From: Saxidomus purpurata
Taxonomy: Eukaryota; Mollusca; Bivalvia; Venerida; Veneridae
NCBI GenBank assembly: GCA_022818135.1
Contig: JAFMSR010000012.1
Span: forward strand, 29,453,025 to 29,517,024
Length of the DNA stretch: 64,000 nt
Reading direction: 5' to 3'
Part shown: piece after piece, positions 10,386 through 22,749 of the stretch
Position numbering within the stretch: the stretch's first letter is position 1
Layout: each line of letters opens with the position of its first letter
Notes under the pieces: generated by a model
Told to the model about the DNA's origin: nothing
What the model saw: only the letters and a program-made list of their open reading frames with translations
The model's database searches: none
Made by a program: the position numbers and the translations under genes

Positions 10386-12149
10386 GGCACGGGTTTGGTT
10401 GTTGGCGGGCGTTTGGTTAATTGATTACAACAACAATGTCCCCTTAGAATGATTTTTTTCCCAGTTATAAGTGGTATTTTCCCTTTTATCAGCTTTAAGT
10501 AAAGAAGTTGACCCAATTGGTTGAATGGCTTAGCTGCATTGGAAACTACAGTTATGGTATTGATGAATCATAGGGTTCTCGGGCTACAATAAAAATCAGA
10601 ATTCCACTTTACAACCGGTATGTAAGTATTTTATAAATTCATCAAACTTGACCATGAACAAGTAATTTTAGTGAATTTATATCCACTTGATAGTGTATTG
10701 GTTTGGTTTTTTAGAATTTTTTTTTTTAAGTTTCATCCCCCCATGGAGCCTCATGTCCGAGGGGATAATTGTTTTTTCCAAGTTACAGTCATGAAACAAA
10801 TTAGTTGTTGTAAGTTAAATTAAATCATTACTACTTTGTACAAGTTTCAGACTACAGAAGTTCATAAGTTTCTATACAGAATGATAATGTAAGAAAAGCA
10901 CTGCATCCCCTTAAGGGCCTCCTTTCTGTAAAACTCCAGTTTCTAAACTTTCCTTTGTTAGAATATTTGTGCAAAACAAAATCAAATTCCGAGAAGTCTT
11001 TTCAGAAGAAAAGCATTTTTAAAATTCAACTACCTCATTGGGGCCTCATCTCTGATAAATTATATCAGCACTTTAAGTTTCAGAAAACCCAAAATCTTAA
11101 GTTTTTATATAGAACATTTCAGAAAAGTGCTACATGCCCTTAAGGGTCTCATTTATAAAAGAAACAGGGGCATAGTGTGGATTTCAAAAATAGTTGTCAT
11201 TAAACTATTTGAGTCAATTTCAATAAGATTTTAATAACTAGCTCCAGAAAAGTAGAATTTTAATATTTTCATATTGAATTTTTATGAAAATAACAATTAA
11301 AGGGCAATAACTTTGGAGATATTAAGCCAGTCTTTACAAAAGTTGAGAGCGCCGCGGCATTGTGCTATTGTTCACGAATCTCTATCCATTGGTTCCTTAG
11401 TTATGGCTCCGTACGGATGGACAGACGGAAAACGGCAAAAACACATCCCTCCGCCTATGGCGGGGATAAAAAAGCAGCTATCTCGGAAGCCATTTCGAAA
11501 TTCTCCGTGGTAACTGACTATGTTTGGGTAAAGTATTGTATCCTTAAAGGATATGTTTACAAATGTACTGATTCCAGACTTGATTTCTTCTAACGGAAGA
11601 CATTACATGAAATAATCGTTCTTAAGTAATATATTTATCTTGACTTATCTATGAATACCAATTCTATTCACACAAAAATGGTTCAAAAAACTTAAAGAGT
11701 ACAAATGGTTGTATGATATTGTCAATATTAAACAAAACTTTCTTCATCATATAGTTTTAATTCATAGTTTTGAATTAAAACAAAACTAAGGAGGTGAAAC
11801 AGTAATGTTTTAGTTATTGTGACCTTTTGACCTTTAATATGTCCTTAATATTGATGTTGTATTAAACTAAAATACCGTAATTATTTAGTAATTAAACATG
11901 CTTATGTGTGTTTCATTTGCACTTCCTTTATCCATTTGTAGTTTATATCTTGACTAGCATTATCACCTGACAGTGTGGCATATGGCAGCCAGCTTGCATT
12001 TCTCGATGGCAAACGATTTCATTTGCATAAAATGGTTGTTATATAAGACCACATGCATATAAGACAGTAATTATATCAGAGAGGACTTGCTATATCATAT
12101 AGTTTTGAACCAAAAGAAAAGGTAATGAAGTGACACAGCAATTTTCTTT
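10386..12149. other. Diverged repeat-derived sequence, no gene
   Basis: Imperfect repeats of about 250 bp around CCCCTTAAGGGCCTC (10910) and GCCCTTAAGGGTCTC (11130). Then a module ending in GGATGGACAGACGG and CCGCCTATGGCGGGG (11415-11466), a common repeat end in this window. No exon-like coding stretch found. Confidence 0.4.
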
Positions 12150-12415
12150 TGGTAATTTTGACGGCGCCCATAAACACGCCAGCATGCAAGAACGACAAAG
12201 AAATGCGCCGATACAAAAGATAAGGTAATTGTCGTACTTGCGGGGTGCCAAAACGACAAGTGTAAATTTGGCGTTATGGCGAGTTTGCCAACGCGCCAGA
12301 AAGACAAATTTTGGCACCGCTGCCAAAACGACAAATATGTGAGATGTCGTATGGGCACGTTTTATTTGTCATTCTGGAGTGTTGGCGCCCTTCAGACGCG
12401 ACTATACGACAAATG
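12150..12415. repeat. GCGCCA/ACGACA-rich repeat block
   Basis: Repeated words GCCAAAACGACAA, ACGCGCCAGAAAGACAA and TGGCGCC in both orientations, markedly GC-richer than the flanks. A related block lies at 13030-13215. Likely fold-back type repeat DNA; the short ORFs here are shadows of it. Confidence 0.5.
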
Positions 12416-13984
12416 ATATATTGTATTTTGGAATACCAAAATTGATATTCGAGTACTCGATCCTTCTTTCGATACTCGAGTACTCGGAAAACGATCATTC
12501 ACGTGACCGATATATAGCAGTACATATTAGATCAATGGACTATCTTTATTTTTTTTCTCTCAAATATGCACTCTTGTTTACCATACAACAATGCATGAAT
12601 TTCGGCGTATGTGCTTAGTAACCTGACTTTTAAATAAAATCAGGAAAACGACAGACGAACGTGAATTTCAAACGTAATCCCAAGTATATTGGAAAATACT
12701 AAAATAAGCATATTTTGGGAAACTATCGCTAAGGAAGGTTACTGGTTACTTCAAGGGGGGGGGGGGGGTTTACTGCATGTCAAACTGTTAACTCGTATAT
12801 TGCATTTAGGGGCCTACCTAGCGGATTAAAAGATTTGATAACGATCCCGTATTAAAATAACGACAAGTTAAGGCTGTTAGTTCGATGAACCATAAACGAT
12901 ATGTATCATGCGATTAAAAAAAGATCCTATTTGAGCTCTTCTTGAATATCGTTTTGCTAATCGACTACTCGGACGTTTGATCGAGTACTCGGGTAATCGT
13001 TGCCATCACTAATGTTTCGTTTTGGTGCTTTTATTTATGGTAATTTTGTTTTTGCTCGTTGTCGTTGCACCAATACGCCAGCACGCCAAGACAACAATCT
13101 GAGGGGCAAACTCGCCGATTACTGGGCGCCAGACCAACACATGTCAGTGTTATGTTGTCCTTGCGCTCTTATTTTGCCGTCCTGGTGTGCTTGCGCATTG
13201 CGTATTATTAAGAAAATAAAAATGCTTAAAAAATGATAATTGACCTTCGTATTCATGTGGTATGATAACATGCTGCGTCACATGATGCGGTCACGGGATG
13301 TGGTTACTTGGTGCAGTCACGTGTTATTGTCAGGTATCGTTGTCAAGTGGAAAATGATTTATTTTGCCCAAAAGTTTTTTTGAAACCAACGTTTATACTA
13401 TACTAATTACGATTGAATTTTACCTGCCAGCCTTAAAAGGTTACTATTCCGTTTCGTTAGGGTCGTTCGTGTATATGACTATCCGTCAATGACAAGTATT
13501 TGTCATCTTAAGTTCTCTGTTTCAAAATTTACTTACTCTTAGATGGTTTAATTCAATATGTGCTACACCAACTGAATGAAGCAGTGCTGAGAATGTTTTT
13601 GGAATATTAATTTCCTGAAATATGGTAGAATTGTATCACAAATTTCCTAGTTACATACTTAAATCCTTACAAACTGTTTGTAAAGCAGTTAACAGATCTT
13701 ATTAATTTTACAAATGATATAAAAAAAAGATACCATAATATTTCATAACATAAGCATTTCCATCTTATTTCTTCATAAGTTCAAATTTCTGAAGATAAGA
13801 CAACGTAAAAAATTACCTCTTGTTCCATCTATTTCCGTCCAAGTTTTGTTCGCTAAGGCAAACAAAATAGTTTCAATCCAAGTTTTATGCAATTCAACAG
13901 TCTTGTGATGTTACACTCCCAATACTACGGAAGACCGGTGGAGACATTTCAAGAGAGTAACTTTCCGATTTGGCGATTACAACT
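12416..13984. other. Mixed non-coding sequence
   Basis: Contains short repeats of TCGAGTACTCG (about 12450-12485 and 12965-12992), a G14 run (12755-12768) and a second GCGCCA/ACGCCA block (13030-13215). No gene recognised. Confidence 0.4.
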
Positions 13985-15235
13985 TTATGCATTCATTATT
14001 TCACATTTTCAGCTTCAAGATTTCCCGAAACTTGAAAATCTTGTCCGCTCTTCATCTCCAAAGCCCCTTAATGGATCCATGAAAGTTGAAAATAGTGTCT
14101 GTTCTTCATCTAAAAAAACTCCTTGTTGGATTTTTATCAAATCAGTATAAAGTATAGTTGTGCATGTTATAATTTTGGACCATGAGATGAAAAGTCAAGG
14201 TCACAGGGATCAGTAGATAAAAATCTTATTCGCCCTTCATATGTTAAACTATGTACTTTCACGAAATGTAAAGATCTATTGATGTTGTGCTGTCTGTCTG
14301 CCATTCTGTCTCTTTGTCTCTCTGACACAAAGTTTTTCCGGAGAAATACTCTTAAACTTCCTGCTAGATTTTCATAAAACTTTACAGAAATAGCAGTATG
14401 AAGTATAGTTGTGCATAGTATAATAAGGGTCACTTACTCAAAGGTCAATGCCACAGGGACTACAAAACAGAAAATCTTGTTCGCGTTTCTACTCCAAAGC
14501 CCCTCGCTGGAGTTTCAGACTTTGCACAAAACATCAGTATGAAGTTTAATTGTGCATAGTATACCGGTAATTTAGTTTCACTACCTTAGAGGTTATAGCC
14601 ACAGGGACCTGAAAACTGAAAATCTTGTCCACGCTTCTTCTTACATTTGGTTTCATTAACTCCAATGTCAAGGTCACAGGCACCTGAAACCCAAAATTCT
14701 TGTCCGCGCTTCTTCTCCAATATCCGTTGATGAATTTTCTGTAAAACTTTGAAGTAACTATCAGTATGAATTGCAGTTGTGCATTGTAATTTTGGATCAC
14801 TAGATTAAAGATCAAGGTCATGGGTAGGGGCAGGCATGCGTTTTCTCGTGAAAAAAAACAACTTTATTCTTTGCATTTTAACCAAATTTTGTAAGAAACA
14901 GCACCATGACCTACAGCTCTGCACTACATTGTATAATCATTTGGGTTTATATGGTTAATAGTGAAGGTAACCGGTGCCGCCAACAAGTTAAACGTCTTGT
15001 CTACTCTTCATTCCCAAATCCAGAAGTTGGATTTCCATCAAGCAAGTCATGAAGTATCGATATAAGGTTTTATTGTGCGTATTGTGAGTTGGGTCATATG
15101 GTCAAAGGTCCAACTCTTAGGGGCATAAAGAAAGAAGTTTATGTCTGGTCTTCTCTAAAACTCCTCTGATTTTCATCAAACCGGATCTAAAGCAACAGTA
15201 TGAAGTATAGTTGTGCATACATGTTTTATAATTAC
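13985..15235. repeat. Diverged tandem array, units about 150 bp
   Basis: About six imperfect copies of a module containing CTTGTCCGCGCTTCTTCTCC, CAGTATGAAGTATAGTTGTG and AAGGTCACAGGGACCTG. Spacing varies from about 140 to 290 bp because some units are degraded. Confidence 0.7.
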
Positions 15236-16405
15236 GCGTCACTTTGGCCGAATGAGTTTTTGAATTCAAGATTTCAAATTGTCTAATTCTAGATTTCAGT
15301 TTCTCAACTAATAAAATTGTAACTTTGTTAAATTGCAATTCAGCATTCACGATGTAAAAAGCTTTGAATTCAAAAATTTTAATCGTGAAATCATGATATT
15401 GAAATAGTGAATTCTTGAAAATGAATCACGAACTTCACAGTCATGCTATCAACAAATTTAATTGTCCCTACCGGTCTATCGTACAATTCATATGAACATT
15501 TCGAAATAATAATTCATAAGACCCAAACAATCTTTTTCACAAGATCTTCTGTTTAACAAGTACTGCATTTAGCTATATTGACCAAAGATCGGTGTTTGTA
15601 CACGTTATAATGTAATATGTTTGGAATCTTTCTATTGTAAAGAAATTGCATGCTTATTTAAACTCCTTGTTACTGATTAGGTATGTGATTTCCAAAGATC
15701 TACATGATAAGGGCATAGCCCAGTGCGACTTGTCAATATATAAAGACTTGCATAAGGCTATATAAGATAGGTGAACCATGTGGCCAATTTTGAAACAGAG
15801 GGAATGAATTGAACAATCTTTCTTGATTGTTTTACTATTGCAACGTAAAACATATGATCCCCAACTGGGGATAATTTTAATCCCAGGAGTGTGATTTGAA
15901 CACTCGATAGCAGTATACTAGATAGTGTCACACACCAAATATCTAAGTTCTGGACCTTGAGGTTAGGGACAAAAAATATTTTTAAAGTGTTTCAAATTGA
16001 TTGTATAAATGTAGTATATCGTAACGAAAGTCTATTAGTACATCCTTTAATATTGAACCAACCGTGCTTTGAATTGCTAATTAAAAGTTGATCTGTATAC
16101 AAATGTAGCCCATGCATAAGTTATTATTATTATAATATCTTAAGAATTGTTCTGCTGTACAAAGTATTTAAATTGCTTCGAGTTTTTCTCATTTCGCTCC
16201 TAATTTCAACCATGACTGTAACGGATGTGTTTAAGATGATATTTGGATCTTAATCTTTGAAGTTAAAAAACCACTGAAATGCAATGCAGTGCAATTTTCA
16301 AACATGATTGTTTTAAGAGGAAAATTATAGAAACATATCGTTTTAAATACTAAAGTTGAATTGTTAATACTGATTTTATATCACAGATTCATAATCAAAA
16401 ATACT
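15236..16405. other. AT-rich non-coding sequence
   Basis: No repeat unit, exon or RNA gene recognised. Confidence 0.4.
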
Positions 16406-17460
16406 TTTTATGCCCCCGAAGGGTGGCATATTAAAATCGCACCGTCTGTCCGTCCGTCCGTGCGTCCCCACTTACAAATTCGTGTCCGGACTGTAACTTT
16501 GTCATGCATTGAAGGATTTTAAAATAACTAAAATAAGGCACACATGTCAGCACATCAAGACGACGTGTCGCGTGCAAGACCCACATCCCTACCTCAAAGG
16601 TGAAGGTCACACTTGGAGTATGAAGGTTATGGAATCCTCTATATATGCCACATTCGTGTCCGGACTGTAACTTTGTCAAGCATTGAAGGATTTTAAAATA
16701 ACTAGGCCACATGTCTAGCACATCAAGACGACGTGTCGCATGCAAGACCCACGTCCCTAGCTCAAAGGTCAAGGTCATACTTAGAGTTTGAAGGTAATGG
16801 ATTCCTCTATATATGCATATATGCACACTTCGTGTCCGGACTGTAACTTTGTCTGCATTGAAGGATTTTAAAATAACTTGGCACAAATGTCTAGCACATC
16901 AAGACGACGTGTCGCGTGCAAGACCCAGGTCCCTAGCTCAAAGGTCAAGGTCACCTTAGAGTTTGAAGGTAATGGATTCCTCTATATATGCATATATGCA
17001 CACTTCGTGTCCGGCTGTAACTTTGTCATGCCTTGAAGGATTTTAAAATAATATGGCACACATGTCTAGCACATAAGACGACGTGTCGCGTGCAAGACCC
17101 ACATCCCTACCACAAAGGTCAAGGTCACACTTAGAGTTTATAGGTAATGGAATCCTGTATATATGCATACATTTGTGTCCAGACTATAACTTTTATTATG
17201 CTTTGAAGGTTTTAAAATAACTTGGCACAAATGTCTAGCACATCAAGCGGATGTGTCGTGTGCAAGACCCAAGTCCCTACCTCAAAGGTCAAGGTCACCT
17301 TAGTGTTTAAGTAATGGAATACTGTATGCATGATTACTCTGTCATGCATGGAAGGATTTTAAAATTACATAGCACATTTATTGAGCACATGGAGAGGACA
17401 CAGACTGTGAGGCACCTCTTTCGGGGGCATTCGTCACTTGTGAGGGACAGCTCTTGTTTA
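16406..17460. repeat. 175-bp satellite, about 5 units, bounded by inverted CCCCCGAAGG / CTTTCGGGGG ends
   Basis: The unit starts CGTGTCCGGACTGTAACTTT at 16481, 16655, 16831, 17006 and (diverged) 17174. Each unit contains CATCAAGACGACGTGTCGCG and AAAGGTCAAGGTCAC. The array is preceded by TATGCCCCCGAAGGGTGGCA and GTCTGTCCGTCCGTCC and ends TTTCGGGGGCATTCGTCACT, so the array appears to lie inside one defined element. Confidence 0.8.
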
Positions 17461-17589
17461 CTTATGTAATGATAAAATCATAATAAATACAATGAAAAGA
17501 CATGTGCACCGGATAACCCGTAAAGCTAATGCAAAACACGGTCATGTCTAGCATTTACAATAGTTAATAACAATTCCTACTGTTTCTCT

Positions 17590-18431
17590 TTATGGATTGT
17601 AGATCGGTAATTCTGTTGTTGGCTGACGATCAGTGAATGTATTCTCTCTGTAGTTTTTGATGAAACGTACCATGTGTGCTGTGAAGCATAGTAGCAGTCG
17701 ATATCTGTTAACGTTCATGATTTGATGTAAACCAGGGTGACATCTTTCGTTGGATATTGTTTTCTACTTCGGTTTCTTGTTCTGTAACTGTAGTCAGACC
17801 GGATATTATTGCTTGTTCTCAGGTCTGCCACTTATTGTTGTCATGTAACCAAGCAGGCTCCATAATGTACTTGAATGTAGCTGTGCTGTTGTAGATCCTC
17901 TGGTTTGCTGGTTTCCGTGGGATATTCATCTGTTGGACAATACCGCTGTTCAATATCAGGTGTAAATCTCTTGATTTCTTCGACTCTGCTTAAGACGAAG
18001 CGTTTCAGCGTATTTCAGCCTTCAGAGCATACGACGTTCTTGCACATGACTGCAACTGTAACGTGTTGAGCGACACGTGCACCGATGAGAGTAACCATCA
18101 ATTCTAAGCGGGGTAATGTAATCTATTTGACGGGTGCGATTCCATTGTCGGGTTTTTATGTATCCCATGAGTTTAGGAAGTATCATCTTTCATAAGTCTT
18201 GCACAAGTAACTTGGCACAAACGGTTACAGGGCTAAGCAAGGAGTTGTATATTCTGTTTTGGATTGAAACGCTTGGTTTTTGTTTCTGACTGTAGTATTG
18301 TGCGCTGTACAAACGTCATCTTAGCACTTTCTGGTTCCAACAGCAACAGTACTAAGGACATCTTCAGCTTGTGCGTGTTTACGAAGTTTTACGGGCCCCC
18401 CCCAACATACCCCAAAAAAAGAGGGGAAAAC

Positions 18432-18464
<33 letters not shown>

Positions 18465-18630
18465 ACGAAGTTTCTAATAGTTGGAAGTCCACAGTCGTAG
18501 GTTGAATCCAGCTTCAGTCAGGAGTTGACGTGTGAATCTCGAAACAGACAGGTCTCTTTGGGGATGATATCAACATCAGGGTTAACTATTTTTCAGGTTC
18601 ATGTGTTTAAATAATGTAACGTTGAGGATT
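17590..18630 (-). mobile_element. BEL/Pao LTR-retrotransposon pol remnant
   Basis: Degenerate minus-strand coding matches the RNase H and linker part of BEL/Pao pol. In order from high to low coordinate: LLTEAGFNLRLWTSN (about 18500-18560), ITLPRLELMVTLIGARVAQH (about 18050-18115), RFVLSRVEEIKRFTP (about 17970-18005), QRYCPTDEYP, then FKYIMEPAWLHDNNKW and YRLLLCFTAHMVRFIKN. Stops and frameshifts separate the pieces, so it is dead. No LTR found. A 71-bp poly-A-tailed insertion splits it at 18390. Confidence 0.75.
18390..18460 (+). mobile_element. 71-bp poly-A-tailed insertion with 13-bp target-site duplication
   Basis: GTTTACGAAGTTT at 18377-18389 is repeated at 18461-18473. The sequence between starts with TACGGGCCCCCCCC and ends in about 29 A. 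This is the signature of LINE-mediated retroposition into the older BEL/Pao copy. Confidence 0.65.
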
Positions 18631-19239
18631 AACTAGGAACACGTGGCTCCAAAATGGACAGCTTGAAATTTGTATGTCAAAAGCTGACGTTTGGGATCAG
18701 TAGTGTAAACACAAATGCTTAGTCTCACGATAGAAATACGTTACTAAATATCACTTGCTTTCTGACCATCTCCATGGTGAACTTCATCACAGCAAACGCA
18801 AAATCTAACATCAGAATAACAATATAAAGCGGACGTGACGTAATGTCGTATACATTTTTTTATTTCTTTTATTTTTATCTTTGATCGTCAGTGAGAAACC
18901 ATTGATAGTTCTTGCTGCGTTTGCCTTCCAGTAAATATTCTTTTAAAAAGATTCTTCTTATACACATTTTTGTGAACCGCGGAATCAAATTAGTCCCAAA
19001 ATGTCTGATATGTTAGTAGATCGCAACTGTATGTCTGAAGGGAATGCTCTGAAAACTTGGGATAAACTGTGGTTGGCGGTATGTTGGTTCTGTTGACAAT
19101 GTTGCTCTGCTCGTGGTTGTGTAAAGATGCATCTGGACGTGATCATTGGTTGGTATTTTCTTGTGTCTTCAATGAAACGTAGGATCTATTCAGTTTTTGC
19201 AGCTTGCGTTGCAAACGAATTATGTAGGAACAATCGCAT
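18631..19239. other. Sequence between BEL/Pao pol and gag-like remnants
   Basis: May be the degraded interior of the same element. No domain recognised. Confidence 0.3.
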
Positions 19240-19446
19240 TCACTTCTGTAAGTGTATTCGCTCATAAATATCCTTCAGCGAAAACGCAATGTTCTCAATT
19301 GTCTTAAAGAGCAGGACAATGTCGTTTAAATGATTGTCTCGTGTTGCCTCTTTAAGTTCCTCGAATTGTTCGTCAATAGTAGTTACTAGTATATGGCCCT
19401 CTCTCATCGCTTTGCAGCCACTAACAGTAAAAATTATAAATAACAC
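19240..19446 (-). pseudogene. Possible BEL/Pao gag N-terminal remnant
   Basis: An open frame of 68 codons reads helix-rich, charged sequence (TTIDEQFEELKEATRD, KTIENIAFSLKDIYERIHLQ). The style and position upstream of the BEL/Pao pol pieces on the same strand fit the coiled-coil start of a BEL/Pao gag. It could also be an orphan exon, since a plausible acceptor (ctgttag) precedes SGCKAMREG. The call is weak. Confidence 0.3.
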
Positions 19447-19483
19447 AAGAAAATGATGTAAGTGAATTTATAATTATTATATT

Positions 19484-20600
19484 ATGTTCAAAAAAAATGT
19501 TTTACCTGTTTCTAGCAGAAAATGGACAGAAATATCAAATTTAAATAATAAATTCGATTGGAAATTCATGTACACATACGCAGTCCCTTTTGTTATAACA
19601 GAAGATCAAAAACTACGATGGTTTCAGTTTAAAATGAAACATAGAATTATTGGGACATGGTTATTATTCTCTGAAAAAAGCGGGGATAGAGAATGATAAT
19701 AGATTTTCATTTTGTCACTCACAAAAAGAAACCATTGTGCATATATGTCTTGATTGCAAACCAAATTCCTTCTGGGAGGAGATTAAAAGATGGATTAACA
19801 CAAAATATCCAAATGTTGACACAAAGCATTGCGGGAGATATAGACCTGCTAGTGATTAAAAACTGAGGTTTGTGAGATACATTTAGATAATATTTTTAAT
19901 AGCATAATTCATTTCCCTTTGTTCGCGTGCCATACATGTGTTTTAGAGGCGAAATTCAACGATTTTCCGGTGAACACGGACTTGTCGGAAAAACGATTTT
20001 GATAAAATTTGACGAGTTTCTGAGCTCGCTGTGCAAAAACGGTTCATAACAGCAAGAAATAAATATGTTTTCTGTGGAGATAAATGTTTAAGCTGTGTCA
20101 GGGTATATCAGCTGGAAAAATCGGATAAGATTTGTGACTTCTACGGCAGTTTATAATGACCATATACCAAAATTGTGATTTTGACAGCTGGAGCCCTTGT
20201 CTATATAAAGGGGTATCAATACCCCCAGACTACCCAAAACCATTATGTGATGTATCCCTTTGTCTTTTATGAGTCTTTTATGAGGACCTTGCACTTAAAC
20301 TTCAGAATATGAACAAATTTGATATAACATGGAATGACTATATGTCATTGCTTAATAATGATGATTGAAATCTGTCAGCTGGTGTGGAGTTTTCAAGTTG
20401 CTGTGCTATTTCTTAAAGGTTGTTTTTCTTTATTAAGAGAAGAGATATGTTAGACTGAGGGTCATCTATTATTTTATCATCTATATCTTTTTTCTCTTTT
20501 TGTAAAGAAAATGCTCAACACAGTTGTCTCCCCTACAATTTATTGTTACAATTTACTTCCTGTATTATAAAATATCTAGCATTTCCTTTCCATTCATTTC
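19484..20600 (+). mobile_element. LINE (non-LTR) 3' fragment, frameshifted
   Basis: Two overlapping plus-strand frames (19484-19696 and 19650-19859) encode the region after the reverse transcriptase: KLRWFQFKMKHRIIGTWLLF then FSFCHSQKETIVHICLDC and SFWEEIKRWI. The Cys/His pattern CxxC...H...C is the usual LINE C-terminal zinc motif. A frameshift near 19670 and a stop at 19857 show it is dead. The 3' part to about 20600 is AT-rich. Confidence 0.75.
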
Positions 20601-22454
20601 TGAAAGAAAAATTCATTAGGTTTACAACTAATTAAATAGATATGAACATATTCACAAAGAAAATATTCCCTACTTGTGAATTTTACCTTGCCTTTTTGTT
20701 TCTCCTTTTTTCCGTCGGCAAGGATTTGGGGATATTACAATATGTTATAGTAAGTTTTTGCAACGACTTTTCAGTTGTAGCTTTTGGAGTCCGAACTATT
20801 ACTACTCGGCGTCCTGTACAAATTTTAGATATGCGCCAGTAAATATTTTCCATAGCTTTCTGTATAACATTTAAGCCGGTCTGGAACCAAAACTACCCCT
20901 AATGTTCTGTATACCACTTAGTCCCCAATGACCTTTTTATTGCATAATGTGCTATTTTAAGAAAATTGGCCGTGGATTCCCCTCTCTCTGGGAAATCTTT
21001 TTTCAATATACTTAGATAGCTATAGGGCACCGTAATATTAATCAGAAAATTTCATAAGCTAATTTTTATTATGCTAAACCATTGTACTATCGATTTTGAT
21101 TTTTAAAGAACTAGTGCTACCAATCATGTTGGACTAATCAGAGATTATATCCATCTAACAGGTCCGCAAAGTCCCTACATAAATTGACTGGTTAAAAGAC
21201 ACGACGATTTAGTTGTCAAACTCTGTCGGAGCTTTATTCCCACACAATTAAAGTTTACGGAATCATGTTCAGTGATTTATCATTGAAGGCAATTTTATAG
21301 AAGTCTGTGACTATCGTGAAAAAAAGTTGTTTATTGAATAGCATTTGCAAATGAAATATTTCTGTTGGGTCTTTCTGTCCACCGAATGTAGATAACATTT
21401 CTCTATTGTGTTCCAATTTTCTTTTTCTGTATGTATCTAATGTTTCGATATTTTAGACATTTTACTATATCATACAAAACAGGAGTTTTGCTGAATACTT
21501 CGGATTTCTATTTCAAAATTTACTTTTGCTGTAACACGACTAAAACATACAATGCATTTCTCAGTCTGTTCTAACATTTCATTTTCAAGTTCAAAGAGTA
21601 GCCAGTCACTCAATTTTGGTATTATTTGCATGATGTTTTGCCTTGGCCACATCCCAAATAGGTTCCTTAACGTTTTCCATTCCATAATCGACATCCCTAA
21701 GCATTCTGTTTATTTCCATGGTAACACGTTTAGCAAGAACCTGTTCGATCTTATTTTCTGTTTCATCCGTCTCTGAGGAGGCACTCAACAGTTTTGCGCC
21801 CTAGTTCGAATTGGCTCTGATCAAATTTCTGTAGAAAGGGTACTGTTGAGAGTTAAGGGTGCAGTGTGTGTAAATAATGATCAATATTGCTATATTTCTC
21901 TTTTGACTGTCTTGAATGGGTGTTGAAATATAATCTGAGAAACAAATATGTGGCTTTTGTTGCTCTGTGTAAAACCGGTGCATGAGAATGAAAGATGGTG
22001 ATTTTTCACTAATCTGCGGTAAGCAGATTGCTTTTAGCAGTGACATGCAAACAAATATAAATAGCAAAGAACCTGCACAGTATATACCAAGTTTTAGGTG
22101 CTTTTTCTTATTTATCAGGGAGTCTGGTGTCTGAAACTGACCAGTTCCTGGTTGACAAGTCGCCAATAAAAATTCAGTGACATTTTGAAAATTGACAATT
22201 TGTCTTCGGAAACCCAAAAATGGCGTTATTTTTCAATGCAACATAATCAATGAATCGTGTAAACTTTATGATATTTTTCAAGGTATAGTTCACATGATAC
22301 TGTATTTTGCTTCCTTCAGGCAAGAAGTTACAGGTGTTGTGTGACGGAATTGTGAGATTGGTCGTAAGCTTTGTGTACGAGAACCCAGAAAAATGTTGCC
22401 TGCCCCCTGAGTGACGAGGCTACGATCAAACTAGCTAGTGTATTGATTCACATA
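20601..22454. other. No confirmed gene; two degraded coding-like stretches on the minus strand
   Basis: 21470-21788 reads as two overlapping minus frames that look like one charged protein with a frameshift near 21610-21660 (TENKIEQVLAKRVTMEINRM, then LLFELENEMLEQTEKCIVC). 21801-22217 is an open 138-codon frame with one hydrophobic stretch (GIYCAGSLLFIFVCMSLL). Neither is recognised; both may be repeat debris or chance. Confidence 0.3.
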
Positions 22455-22749
22455 ATACACCGGGGCGAATATGGATTCAAAAATTATACCTTAATCGTTA
22501 ATATTACTGCTTTAGACCCCATGGTCTTGTGTAGTATTCAGTTTTTTGACGCAGTGTGATGAACATCATGGCTGATTTTTATCTATAATCAATAAATTAT
22601 TTTAAGTAAGTATATCGGTGTCACTATGAATAGTAACAGGTGGCATTAACTTGAAATCTTAAAAAATAAAACTGTCACTTTCGGTCCATTCAAAGAATAC
22701 CCCACAAGACTTATAAAACACAGAATTATCACAAAAACCTTCTTTGCGC

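Noticed and set aside
12090..12498. Cluster of overlapping open frames
   Set aside because: They mirror the GCGCCA/ACGACA repeat and have no coding character.
16431..16886. 151-codon minus-strand frame
   Set aside because: It runs through the 175-bp satellite units and repeats with them; a by-product of unit length and phase.
21801..22217. 138-codon minus-strand frame as a membrane protein gene
   Set aside because: One hydrophobic stretch only, no recognised domain and no splice context; such frames occur by chance.
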